Of a stretch of DNA of 64,000 bases, positions 24,132 to 35,733 are shown in pieces (the stretch's first letter is position 1; each line of letters opens with the position of its first letter). The notes beneath the pieces were generated by a model. The model searched no databases. It was given only the letters and a program-made list of their open reading frames with translations, and was not told the origin of the DNA. This stretch comes from Stropharia rugosoannulata (lineage: Eukaryota > Basidiomycota > Agaricomycetes > Agaricales > Strophariaceae), in NCBI GenBank assembly GCA_028532985.1, contig JANCIK010000010.1:2542001-2606000 (forward strand), written 5' to 3'. The position numbers were made by a program, and so were the translations under genes.

Positions 24132-24569
24132 TTAATGCCCAATCATTCTGCTAATGTGTTCAGTTATGCTTTGGGTTTTAGCATAGAAGTTCTGTACATT
24201 AGTAAGCTTGTCAAGTAGGTGTCGTTCCTTGTTATTCTCGGCCTGCTTCGCTGCTGCATACTGTTCCAATAGAATCCTGATGTGCTTGTACTGCTTAGCC
24301 TGTTCGTTGCATAAAGCCTGAAGCCCATCAACTGCTGTTTGTATGTCTGATAATATTTGGTAAGGACAGCGGGCCTCTCCAGATTGAATACAGGAGACGT
24401 GAGATGGAGTGTTTTCAGCAGGTTCTGAGTGTGACCTGGGGGATCTTCCAAACGTTGGCTCAATAGCTGCAAGGGTCAACTGGTTACTGCTGGTGTCACT
24501 CCCACTCAGTGCTTTGCTCTGTGCCCGCTGATTTTCCCAGAGCTGCTTTCTTGTGGGCATGCACCCCAT
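24132..24569 (-). CDS. Coiled-coil accessory ORF C
   Basis: A minus-strand frame of about 145 residues opens with a basic stretch (PTRKQLWENQRAQSK), passes through a Ser/Pro-rich part and ends in a coiled coil (about residues 75-145, LCNEQAKQYKHIRILLEQ onward). It may be the last exon of a longer gene, since upstream sequence to 24,760 contains splice-like signals. No domain recognised; likely of the same kind as ORFs A and D. Confidence 0.45.
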   Translation of the reverse strand: MGCMPTRKQLWENQRAQSKALSGSDTSSNQLTLAAIEPTFGRSPRSHSEPAENTPSHVSCIQSGEARCPYQILSDIQTAVDGLQALCNEQAKQYKHIRILLEQYAAAKQAENNKERHLLDKLTNVQNFYAKTQSITEHISRMIGH

Positions 24570-25039
24570 TCCTTGGTGCTTTCAAGAGTCACTTCAGGGA
24601 TGTCCGGCCTAACAAAGGCAAAAAAGAATGGGTGAGCTTGATTGCACGACTGAACTGGTACACGAGCTCACCGAATATGCTGCATTGGAGAGGTAGTTAC
24701 CTGGTGCCTCAACTTTGGACTCCGAGTTTGCCAGGCAGCTTTGACATGCAGGGATGAAGTTGGAAGTATGCATGCATGACATTCCGACCTAGTAGGTGTA
24801 TGCCCCTTTTTCGAAGGAGTGGAGACCTTCATTGATTATCTTCAGCAGTCACAACACATTGGGAAAGATGAGGCGAGTTGGAAGGGGAGATGTGAGAGAG
24901 AGAGAGGGAGTTTGCCATCAAACAAAAAAAGGAGCAAATTGGATGCGTGTCCAAACAAGTCACGCATACAATTTACGAAGGTAAATTCAAGTATCCTAAG
25001 TACATAATAAAAAACCATAATTATTCTGTATAGCTCAGC

Positions 25040-25763
25040 AGACTCTCAGTAGTGAGATCGAGATCTTGAATTATGCTGTGAATGCCAGCCTGAAGATTGT
25101 CTGCATTGGCAGACAACTTAGCAATGTCCGCATGTATGTTACAGGAAGCTTTACGACCATCTTGGAGATGCCTTTGATGCTTCTGGACCTCCTCCGTTAG
25201 TTCATTAATGCGCCTTGCATCCCGTGCACACTGTTCCTGAAGCTGCTAGATGAGCACTTTGTCGGCTGTGCTAGCAGTCTCAAGAAACATAGATAAGATG
25301 TGCTGGATGTCATGCGATACTGCGGGGCCTGAGGTGTGACCAACAACTGAGTCCACAACTGTTTGGCCATTGGAGACCTGATCGGATGCAACTGCAATGC
25401 AAGCAAGTGTAGAGGGACCTGGCCCATGTGCCTCTCTGGCCGAATATGGTGCAGTGCCAGATACAGAGGCTCTGTTGCCTACTCTGTTAGCAGTGGCAGA
25501 TCCAGATGAACCACCTTGGTTGTGTTTGGCTGGGGAATGGGCCTCGGGATCGCTGCAGGTGTCAAGGCTAGATATCTTCTGTAAGATAAGGGTATGCAAG
25601 AACCTGTCTGTGTATCAACATACCTCCGATTGTCCAGATTAGTGCCTTTAAAAGTGTTTGCGACATAACTTAGGTCGGGTAGAGATGAGATGAGATCCTG
25701 CACTGCAGACTCTACATAAGAAGGGTAAACATACCTGTGTACAGTACCAGACGGGTCAACTGC
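25040..25763 (-). pseudogene. Coiled-coil accessory ORF D, with in-frame TAG
   Basis: Minus-strand frames at 25,479-25,703 and 25,246-25,599 give a Gly/Ser/Ala-rich protein with Pro segments. After a TAG near 25,243 the same frame continues as a clear coiled coil (QLQEQCARDARRINELTEEV onward) to about 25,040. Exon junctions near 25,580-25,640 are inferred. Function unknown. Confidence 0.42.
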
Positions 25764-26272
25764 AACTTCATGGACATCTTTGCTGTCATTGCAGCTGCTG
25801 TCCTCCGAGGATGCCCTGTTCCGAGTCAGTATAGTGTTAATGACAGGAGAATACTCGAAACATTGTCAAAGCTTACCTTCTGCGCACAGTGTGTTGTTTA
25901 CCAGCGGCCTTTGCAGATAGAACTTTGTGCTTGGAGGCTGCATAAGATGCCACTGCAGCAAGGCAGCAGTGGTGGGCAGGGGTGGCGGAGACAGTCCGGG
26001 GCAAATGACTGGAGGAAGTACGCATGAGAACAGATATAAGGTTGTATGGCTTCACAGTGTGAGAGGGCGGTATTTTATACCAATCTGAAGGTCCGGGTCA
26101 TGTTTATAGACATGGTTCAGATCATATACATGGGATTAACTTTGAATAAATCAATTTCACATACTAGCTGCTGGCGGAATAGGTATACACCTGGCACAGC
26201 AACTTAATAACGGTCACTCTGAAGAAGAGAATCGTATGGCAATACACTCCGTGATCTGCATGTAAGACATCC

Positions 26273-29200
26273 CTAAACAAGAGTGGGATAGAGAAACCTG
26301 CTAGCAAAAGAATTCACATAAAACAATTGGGCCTCATCCATGACATTGCTGGGACACCAGCCGGCGGGTGCTACAGGTCTGAATTTGGGAAACAAATGAA
26401 TACTAGCCCGAATTGTAGACACAGGGACCACGCTGCACGTGCATATGCCGTTGCACCTCATGGCCCGGTTGACGTGGTATAGCCGGGAATTCTTGTCCAA
26501 AGCCTGCAGGGTGAACACACTGAACCATTCAACATAGGCAAGATGTTTGTGGGGAAAGCCATGAGGAAACCATCATTCCACTTGCTGCAGGGGCAAACTG
26601 AATATGCAGCACACTTGGGCCACTCAGTAACCTAAACTGTAAATTAGAATTGCTTGTGTGTTATGAAGCCGGATATACTTACCTTTGATGCCAATGTCTC
26701 CCCTGCAGTTGTGATTTACCAGGACGGTGTCAAAGTGCCCAGGCAGCTCGTTCTTGTCTTTATCGCAACTAGGGGGCTTGCAGTGTACTGAGTCAACAAC
26801 AGATGTGCCAGCACCATCCAAAGCATAAGGTTTGCATCTAGTCCATTTGATCCGATGAAATACAGGCAGTCAATATAGATCAACATGCAGGGCAGATGCA
26901 GCATCGTGAATCGCGGAAATGCTCCAGTTGGGGTGCTGATTTTGGGCCACAAACAACTGCAGAGCCTCCACAAGATCAACAGCCCCATATCTCTGTTCTA
27001 TATCCCTTAAAGAAACGGCATGCAACAAGGGATGTTTGGTCATCTGCTGTGAATGCAGTGGGATCAGTGCAGGTACGACCTGGATAGGGGGTATGGAAAC
27101 GTCTAGTAACGACACATTTGAACGGCAGCAGATGAACTTTTCATGGTATGCAACCTTCTCGACACATATTAGCCAAAGTGTCATTTGGATGAACTCATCT
27201 TTGTGATTTGTCGCCTTGTAGGCATGTTTGGCCATGTTGATATGGAGACACTCTGTGTATTTGGTGTTGAAATTATCAGTGGTCCCCAGCTGCACCACAA
27301 AGTGCCGGTAATGTCCTATGACGTGGAATTTGGGTATGTCAAAATGTTCACAGATGCCCAACTGATGAAAGACTTTGATATGTTCATGAAAATCAGCAAG
27401 AGCCTGGTCCAAAGAATTCAATGTGCCTGACAAGTGAATGGAATATTTGGCCAGATACATGAAGTCCAGCAAGGCATGTACAGCTCACACAACTGAGTTG
27501 CTGACTGCTGCCGACTGACTGCAAATCTTGATGTCCTGGACTATGCCGAGTATGATGCAGCCAATTTGCTTGTGCTCCTGCCCTGTGACTCTAGTCGTGC
27601 CGGTTATGCCCTTCATGAACAGGTGGATGTTGTGGTTTGGTGGAAAGTGTCGACAGCACACATCAATCTCAGCTGGCCTGCAGATGGCTGTAATCCACTT
27701 CAGCAGGTGCTTGAACATGCCCTGATATAACTGGTGCAAGATGTCCGGGGTGATGGACTTGTAGATGTTCATGTACGGGAGTTTCTCCCAGAAGGCATCC
27801 TGAATTGGCTGCAGCCCTGCATGGTCGCATGCTGCATAAAACGCTGCTGCCCTGTTGCGAGATTGCCCCAGTGCTGCCAGGACGGCTTCTGCATTGCAGG
27901 GATCCTCGATTGTATGCCCCATACCGACAGGGGGAGTTGGACAAATTGGGCAACGCCTGTTGGGGGTTAACGTGACCAAAGCTTGCTCAGGATAGTTGCC
28001 CACATATGCTGCTAAGATGGGATGTCCTCTCCTGACAGACCCATCCCCACAAGCACAAGACAAACCGTGCTTTCCAGCCCAAGCCAGGGGCACCAATAGG
28101 TATCTCATGCAATGATGAAACAGGTTGGCTATGGAGTGCCTCTGCGACTTGTCATTTTTAACATGTTCTAGTTTTGTTGTAGGGAGATATGCAATGAGTA
28201 CTTGTCCTTGCCGCAAAGGCTTGTAGCAAACGTGCTTAGGAAGATTCCCCAGGGTCAAATAGACGGGATAGGCCGTTTTATTGCGAAATTGAGTCAGCTG
28301 TGTCTTGTCCGAGGAGATTATGACTGGTAGAACGGTAACATTGTTGCATTGGGTGTCCTTTTCTACCAATGTCTACGTCCAGTGTCAGCCATGACACGAT
28401 TGGGCTCAGTGCTTGCTATAGGTGGAACACTCACCTGAGTCTTCCACCACCAATCACCAGTGTGCATGTCATGGTAAAGGTGCATTGTCTGGTCTGCATC
28501 AGTGTAGTGCCTCTCAGGCTCGTAGATCAATTCTGACGCAAAATCGGGGTCAGCCAAGAGAGTGTGTATGCATTCCACAACATCACGGTAGTACACTGGA
28601 AAACTTTTGCCCTGCACCATCACATTTCTACTCTTAAACTGGGGACATTCTGGTAAGTGCATGTCCAAAATGTTATTGAGTTGGTTTGAGTTCTTGTAAG
28701 ACAGACCCAATACATCTTGTAGCTAGTACATCAGGATGCAGATTAGTAAATATCAGGAAAAATAGCAAGTATAACCGACCTCTTCTATACCCAGCAAGTC
28801 CGAAAATGCTGTCAAACCGGCTCCCCTCAATTTGGCCCATTGGGCCAAGTCCCAGTCTAGCTTCGACGCAAATGGGGCCCATTCATTATCTTGACTGCCC
28901 ACAATCTGTGCATATTGTTCATCTGACATGGTTTCTGTCTTCATGGAATGTCCTGCACACGAATTTGAATGTGTTTCAGTGTATTTAACGGTTGATACGG
29001 GCTTTGTGCCATGGCTGCAGGCTGCTAGTACCTGATCACAAGCCACTCGAGACTCAAGCTCTTCCAACATCTCTTGAGCTTGAGTGTACTCCCATGGATC
29101 ATTGACATCCATGGCCTGCTGGCCTTCAATGATTGGAGCAGCAGGTGCCACATCCCACTCGGGCTCAAAAACATCTGCCTCCAATTCGGCAACGACCTGA

Positions 29201-29583
29201 TCTTCGTTGTCAGAATCTGCGAAAGGGCCTAGTTCCTCACCAATGCCAAAGTCATGCCCTGATAAGTCACTATCAGTCTCAAGATCAGGCTCGCCCAAGG
29301 GCTCTGTATCCTGGCCAAATGTCTCATTTGCGTAGAATTCCTGGTCGCCAAAGTAATCTCCCTTGAAAGGTTGAGCAACAGGCATGTTATCCTGGGCGGA
29401 TGTTCAAGCAGAAGATGATTGACTGTCGGATTGTGAAGCTTCTGATGCTGTATCTTCGAGATTCTGTTTGTGGATTGCCAACTGAGCTTGAACACACAGT
29501 TTGTCCTTGCTCTGGCAAAGATGTGAGAGATGCCCACGGACTGTTGGGAAAATATTATGGCATCCAAGACATTTGGTGGACAT
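26273..29583 (-). pseudogene. Plavaka-family transposase, copy 2, nearly complete but with in-frame TGA codons
   Basis: Start at 29,583 with a C2H2-like finger (CLGCHNIFPTVRGHLSHLC), then an acidic region. The core blocks are GLSYKNSNQLN, YHDMHTGDWWWKTQ, the catalytic-Asp block VIISSDKTQLTQF, IAYLPTTKLEH, the Cys pair in RRCPICPTP, ALLDFMYLA, IPKFHVIGHY, LGTTDNFNT and the C-terminal HLAYVEWF and FPKFRPVAP. Introns are visible at about 28,373-28,437, 28,725-28,783 and 26,630-26,690. In-frame TGA codons at 29,404, 27,485, 26,870, 26,624 and 26,573 stand where Arg (CGA) fits the family; no other stop type is needed. It lies inside the Helitron, as captured or nested cargo. Confidence 0.88.
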
Positions 29584-29796
29584 GATGTATGGGTAAGCCA
29601 AGGTATACTTTGTTTGTGCTTGCTGGTTGCATATTTGGCTGACATTGACAAAACAGCAGGTCTGTGGAAGCAAATAATGCATAAGACAAACAACACACCA
29701 CATCAAGATTTTTGTTGTAACTTGTCCCTCTCCTTCACACAGCTTCCATCCAGCAAAGCAGACAATTGTTGCTGTATCAGATCTGCTAGCCCAAAA

Positions 29797-32594
29797 ATGC
29801 TGACAGACAAGGCAGCCGAAGCAGATGCTCAACAAAGGGCTGTCTGTCGTGCACAGAAGCGTAGCCACAATCAGGCCCAAGCTGAAATTTTAATCGAGGC
29901 TGGAAAAGGTTCGTCAATCGCTCAACCGGTTGCCCCATGCACATACAGACACTCACCTTCTAATAGGGATGTGTACAGCCAAAGCAAAGGCTTCACAAAA
30001 CAAACATGTGTGACTTTGTATCCGTTGAGTCCATTGTAATCCTGCCTGACTGCATCCCAATGTCATGACACAGTCTGGTTGCAAGCTGAAGGCAAACACA
30101 GACCTACAGAGCCTGTCATGGCAACGACACTCAAGCAGGATGATCTGTCTGAAAGTCCCAGTAAGCCCACTTCAGTACTAACAGAGTTAGGTATGACTTT
30201 TTTACTGCATACAGTGCCAAAAAAGTGCAAGGCCCCCAGGATAACACCTGCAAAGAGTCAAGGTATGTAGCAAACGAAACAATGCAGTGATCCGTAAACA
30301 GCTTACCCCAGTTAATTCCCGAAATAGCATCATCATCTCACGCCACCCGACGTGTTCACAAAAGCAAACAAGGTGACTTGATGGTAACCATATCTTGGAA
30401 CTGCCCATCTCATCTCTAACACAGCTCCAGCTTGCTCACTACAATCCCCTCATGCAAGCCCCGAGTCTAAAGAACCCCTCTCTCCCATTGAAGAGTTTGA
30501 AGAAGTCCAGCATACCTGTTTTAACCATGAAACTCAGCCAGCACACCGTGACCAATCTGCGGATAGTTTGCATCTTGCACGTTCAGGTGAGCTAGTCTTG
30601 GTTTTTCTTCTTGTCCTTTTTGCATGTTACTATGTTATTCGCCCACATCTAGCTGAAGACTCACCTACACCTATCCATCGGCCATGGCCACGACCTTGCA
30701 CAGCGTCAACCCGTACCAAATACTCAAATGAACAAGTACTACCCCCTGAAATTACAGCAGGTTTTCTAGAATCCGACTACTCCTCTGAAAGTGCACAACT
30801 CAGTGCAAATGGAGGTGAATCAGATGGCAAAGGGTCATCAGGGGAAGCTGATCAAGATCTGAGGCACTTATCTGACAATGCTTTGGAGGATTTAATGCTG
30901 GCCGAGGTATGTCTTTCTTATATAAATTCATTCGTAATACTGAGGATACATATGATAAACAATCACCTCGCAGGGATCTTGTATGCAGACTCACTCACAA
31001 TGCGATTGTTTGCTGTCCCTGGTCAAAGGAACTTGAACCTGCCATGGAGGTTCTTCATCTGCCGGCTCTGCCTCCCGCCTGCCTATGTCTGACTCCGAGC
31101 TGCCTCGCCAGAGCAATTCCTCAATAAACCTTGAAGATGAACACTCTGACTCATCTGCTGATGAGGACATTGCCGTTTGTGTGCCTGCCTATGTTGAACG
31201 TCATTCCAAAGATTTTGAGGGCCGAGCAAAAAAGAGACACTCGAGGAGCAAGGTTACACGAAAGGTATGTCTGTCTTTGCAATTCATCCCCTCCAAAGTT
31301 ATAAACTGCATCATACTTGACCAGGCTAGTAAGCAAGTGTTGAAGCAAGATACTAAACGTGATCTCAAGTTTGGAACTGAGGTATTAGGTCCCATCTTTG
31401 CTGAAGATGTGTTACTTACCCATCAACTACGTGCAGCACGCCGAGATGGGTACTGACGAGAGTGAACCCCCTACTGGACGCCCTCGATGCACCTCCAAGG
31501 CTAGGTGTACAATGCAGCAAGAAAATATTTGGCCAGAATATATGAATGTTCGTGAAGGTACTCTAACTGATCAAGATCCATTCCTCTGCCTTGTGTGCCG
31601 TGACGTGCTGACCATAGCCAAAACCGACCTTGTCACGAAAGAAGCCTGGCCCGAGCTCCACTGTCACTCTGATTATCGAGTAGAAGTGCTTACAAAAGCA
31701 CTCAGAAAGTTGGAAAAGAAGGATGAGAAGTACTGTGCTGTCTGAAAGCATGTACAGAGTGACAAATGCTACACCCACAATCTGGGGCGATGGGTATGTG
31801 CTCTTTTTAGTCTATACAGACCTGCTAACCAGATATATATGCAGGTCATTGATTGTCTTGCTATTCACCGCAGCCCTGCTCGGACTCATGCATTATTGCA
31901 CATTGCTGTCTTCCAGCTGGGCATATATGCTATATGTCAGGAGTGCATCAAGGCTCTTTTCAAAAACAATACTTATGTATATCCTGGTCATTGGGCAACA
32001 GACTCCAACAGCAAAGTAAGTCAGATCTTCTGATATACGTTTCTTGACTCACGCATTTGAAGCCCATGTGGATGGTCAAGGGCAAAGAAATTTATCTGAA
32101 TTCAGCTATAATCGAAACATTACAAAGTGCTTACTTTTCTAGTCGCACAGTGTTTGGCTTCAACTTCAGGAAGTGCTACATTAGTTCCCATCCAGATCAC
32201 CCTGAAATGGAACTAACAATTCCTTTGGTGGCCTTGGGCGCCACTGGTGTATGTTTTGGTTTTGATACAGTTGTATATATTAATAAGTGCACTTTTGAGT
32301 AGGTCCATGCCGCCTTGGACACCTGGAAAAAAGGAACAGAAGACAAGCACCTTCACTTCCGCGGCAACCTTTACAAGACCGTGTACAATAGTCACATACA
32401 TATGTTGGAAGAATTAAAGAGCAAACATCCATTGCTCTTTTATCAAGTAATGTCGAAGTTATACTTGGCTGTATTGTAAGTCCCTGTTGCAGAGTGATAA
32501 GCTGTCATAACTGACTTGGGTGTAGGCAGTCATCAGATGACTCTCAAAATGCTCATGCGGATGTTGATCCCCTAGTGCTGTTAGACTTAAGCTA
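29797..32594 (+). CDS. DUF6532-like protein, multi-exon
   Basis: Starting near 29,797 (MLTDKAAEADAQQ), plus-strand exons with GTATGT/GTGAG donors give a Ser/Pro/Asp-rich, disordered N-terminal half (30,060-31,440). The C-terminal domain (31,450-32,460) resembles DUF6532: a VIDCLAIHRSPARTHALLHI segment, then ELTIPLVALGATGVHAALDTW and a final helix block HIHMLEELKSKHPLLFYQVM. One intron at about 32,250-32,302 joins the last two blocks. DUF6532 proteins are numerous in agaricomycetes and have no assigned function. The start lies ~210 bp from the divergent Plavaka start, suggesting a shared promoter region. Some upstream exon boundaries are uncertain. Confidence 0.55.
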
Positions 32595-32599
32595 ATACA

Positions 32600-33318
32600 T
32601 TTCTTATTGTTTACTAATTACATGTTATTATGATATTGGAAGATTGTCATTGATATATAATGTTATATTATTGTGTGCAACAAAGCCATAAATAAGTTAA
32701 AAATCATTAGCCAGATGAACTGGCCTAGAACATATAAATAATGAACAAGAAATTTGTAATGGTGTGCAAGGTTCAATTATCACAGGAACAAAATTAACTA
32801 AGGATTGAGTAAAACATGGTAAAGGAAAATGCAATACCAAGCAAGAGAACACTATGGGCTAATAAGGAATGCATAAGTCTTCAATAACCAGCATACCAAC
32901 TTTATTTGGTCCTAATTAGATGTTATGCACCTAATGGAACTTATGAACATAATTCAAGGGTTATCATACTATTATCTGGGGTAGGTAGTACTTCATAAAC
33001 CTAATTGGAAAATGAGGTATTTCCAGATGTAGTGCATTCACATATCCGGTAAGCCAAGATTGACAGAGACTGGACTTGATAAGCAGCATAGATGGGAGGA
33101 TAGCAGCATTCAGTGGTAGTTTGCAGTTTGATTGCAGTGCGATGCAGACTCGAGTTGGGCATGAGGCCTTGGAGCCAAATATGCACATATACTAGGCTGT
33201 CCGGGCAGGTCATGCATAGACCATTTATAGTAAGTCTTTATCTTTGATGTTTGTCTCTGATGTTTGTCTTTGATGTTTGTCTCTGTGGGAAAAAACCACT
33301 AACAAATATTGTATTAGA
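32600..33318. repeat. Helitron 5' region with a short GATGTTTGTCT tandem repeat
   Basis: No gene seen. GATGTTTGTCTCT/TTT is repeated three times at about 33,246-33,285. The remaining sequence is AT-rich, ending at the TC terminus of the Helitron on the minus strand. Confidence 0.6.
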
Positions 33319-33637
33319 TTTAAATATACCTAATTACCTACTTACAAATACCCTTACAAATACAATCTAATCTATGTAGTTGTGATTTGGCTAAGATGAG
33401 GTCATGTTTTTAATGTTTTTATAAAGCAAAAATGTAACATTAAAAGACATTATGGACACATAAAAAGACATTAAAGAGACTCCAAGAAACATAAAAAAAA
33501 GTCTTTAAAAAGTTTGATACCTGGAGACTTTGCTTTAAAAGTCTTCTAGAGACTCAGGTCTCCTGGGGTCTTTTTAAGTCTTTTTGAGTCTTTTTAAAAA
33601 ATTAAAAGACCTTTTTCAAAAAAGTCTTTTTCCTGAT
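33319..33637 (+). mobile_element. AT-rich motif-repeat element, copy 3, right part
   Basis: Resumes at TTTAAATATACC, exactly where copy 3 stopped at 21,142, and ends GTCTTTTTCCTGATG. With the left part it totals about 1,034 bp, the same as copy 1. Confidence 0.88.
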
Positions 33638-34028
33638 GGGGGAAAAGAACATTGAACATTATAGTAATGAAGTCAACGAAATTCACTATCAAAAGTTGTG
33701 TGCATTGGTAACCAACCATGAAGTTAGTGTCAGTAATGAAGGCTTCAAGTTCCTTTCTACATCAGAAAAGGCTCTTCGGATACTATCCCAAGTAAATCCT
33801 GACCTGCATATCCTAGCAAACATTGATGCTTATTTGATTGTGGACCCTGACACCCTTCTTAGTGTGTTTGAAATGGCTCAGAAAATGGGGAAAAGGACAT
33901 GTATATGCAATGATGATGATGCTGATGGAATGATTGCACTTATTCAGTTTATGAAGACCTGTAACCCACCCCCCATGATTGGACCCAAAACCCTTCTGCA
34001 GAGGCTTGTAGACACAATGAATAAATAG
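33638..34028 (+). pseudogene. 3' part of the interrupted coiled-coil gene
   Basis: An open frame of about 130 residues runs to TAG at 34,026-34,028 with a helical, charged composition (MAQKMGKRTCICNDDDADG near the end). It begins at the right edge of the AT-rich element whose left edge cuts the frame at 20,427, so it is probably the last exon of the same gene. No domain recognised. Confidence 0.5.
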
Positions 34029-34331
34029 TCTATTGCCAGGTGTAAGGACATTCTATTAGGAGATTTCAAATACATATAGCACTAATATGTTTCTGAGGAG
34101 CAACATACTGACTTGGACTTTTTTGGACTATGAAAACTATATGATCACTAGATTTCGGAATTTCAGAGCCCTTGGAAGTAACTAGTACAAATCGACTCAT
34201 CTTGAGTCATACAGTCCACTATGCTGTGCTATATAAGTACTAACAGTGATAGCTGTCTGAGATACCCCAAAAGTTGCCACTCTCTCTCTGCCTATGACTC
34301 GGATGTCCACTCAATCTTCTAGCAGAACACT

Positions 34332-34504
34332 TGTTGGAATTTTGGGATGTTCGTACTTACTTGAAGCTATTACGCATTTAGGTACTTACATTTGACTTAC
34401 ATAATCTTACTTATATCTGCATGTATCTTGTAATGTACCCCCCATCTGTTTGTCCATCGAGCTCACTCGGACAAACGAAATTCATCCTCTTTTCCGCACT
34501 CCGT
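34332..34504 (+). mobile_element. Copia 5' LTR, left part
   Basis: Starts TGTTGGAATTTTGGG. Together with 62,658-62,671, which ends TTTCAACA, it makes a ~187-bp LTR with TGTTG...CAACA ends. The Gypsy element is inserted between the two parts, with CCGT duplicated on both sides (34,501-34,504 and 62,654-62,657). A Copia-type gag starts 305 bp after the LTR end. Confidence 0.65.
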
Positions 34505-35733
34505 TGAGAGGTCTGCCGCGGGGCTAGACTCGAATCACAAGAAACACAACACACACAACCCCAGCGGAGCGAGATCCTATCCCTTAGATCGAGCGACGCT
34601 CTTCAGCTAAACGGATTATAGATGTCTACGCTTCTCCTGGTACCTTCCCGCTGAGCGGAGTGTGATGTGTTTCGGGTCTCGTAAGTTCAGTCCGGATGTC
34701 CGCTGTACAGTGCCTGCAAGTTCGTTTTTAAGGAGGGGCTTAATTCTAGAAGTCTCAGATTAATGTCTGGGCGACCTCCGCTGAGCGCAGGGTATCGATA
34801 GTAATGTATAGTTTTGATGGTGGCTCCGCGGGGCTTATTCCGCTGAGTGGGTTTGAGGTCCGGTGACCGATGCAGATGCTCACACAAGCTGGTATTCCCA
34901 ATTGTGCCCCGCTCCGCTGACTATCCAAAGTCGTTCCGCTGGGACTGTCCAAAGTCCTGTTCCACTGAAGCTATCCAGAACCTCGTTCACCCGGTGGTGC
35001 AGTCTCAATTCACAAAACACTACAGCGCGAGTTTTCGTACATGGTTGTACTGACTCCCCGCTGAGCTCTCCAAATGACCCGGTGGCCAGAAGCTATCCAA
35101 AACTTCTATGATTCACAATACACTTCACAGTAAAGACCCTAACAAAAGCTAAACACAGCCCGCTGACGGTCTGGGACAGAGCCCAACACACAGATCTAGT
35201 GGGTAGACAATTGCTTGATTTCCGTAGTTACAATTACAAGTTTATATAGACGCGTGCTGTGTACTAATTTAGGTGGAGAGTAAATACTAGCAACGCCGGA
35301 CCAAAGGTCCGCTGGGCGCATGTACCTCCGCTGGGCGTTTTGATGACTACTCCGCTGAGCGCAACCTGATCCCGTTGCGTCGCCCGCCTCCGCCGAGAGA
35401 CGCCGTTAAACTCCGCTGAGCGATTCCTTCTTGGTTATTGAGGTCTGGTTACCGCTGTCAAAGTTCCCCAGCGGAGCCCGTGCTGTGCGCATTGTTCATT
35501 CCCTCGGGCATCACACGCTCCAGCGCGCGCGCCACGGTCACCTGACGAGTGGACTTAGGCAAATTTTGCCTTTATGATGTGTTCCGCTGAGCCCCTTGAG
35601 GCCTCGTCTACACACAGTCCTGCTCATTGCCTTTGATATTTTTACTCAGCTGTACTCCTGTCTTCCGCTGAGAAGACAGTAACCGTTATGTGCTCCGCTG
35701 ACAGCTATCCCGGGTACTTCAACTGTGTACTCA
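34505..35733 (-). repeat. Gypsy 3' LTR, portion left of the KDZ insertion
   Basis: Colinear with 61,272-62,467. On the minus strand this is the end of the LTR (…CTCTCA at 34,505). The KDZ transposon interrupts it after GTACTCA (35,727-35,733). Numerous CCGCTGA words are present. Confidence 0.9.
35727..35733. other. KDZ target-site duplication, left (GTACTCA)
   Basis: GTACTCA here is repeated at 50,034-50,040 on the other side of the transposon. The unoccupied site TGTACTCATGG is present once in the Gypsy 5' LTR at about 62,461-62,471, so the 7-bp duplication is directly demonstrated. Confidence 0.93.

Larger units (their letters stand above)
21143..33318 (-). mobile_element. 12.2-kb Helitron-like (rolling-circle) element
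   Basis: Read on the minus strand the element begins TCTAATACAATATTTG at 33,318 and ends in CACTTGCTAG at 21,143. These are the 5' TC and 3' CTRR expected of Helitrons. It lies exactly between A and T of the host sequence TTTAAA/TGTACT. Removing it restores the uninterrupted AT-rich element without loss or duplication, matching copies at 2484 and 8609. A hairpin precedes the 3' CTAG. I find no Rep/helicase ORF, so it is non-autonomous. Cargo: a Plavaka pseudogene, coiled-coil ORFs and a DUF6532-like gene. Confidence 0.82.

Noticed and set aside
21141..33318. CACTAG at 21,141 read as a CACTA/EnSpm terminus of the Plavaka block
   Set aside because: The right edge has no matching inverted terminus and no target duplication, whereas TC/CTAG ends, the 3' hairpin and the exact A/T insertion fit a Helitron.
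34687..34952. Short ORFs in the Gypsy LTR (repeated at 61,422-61,687)
   Set aside because: Identical because the LTRs are identical; no domain, no splice context, and they overlap each other on both strands.
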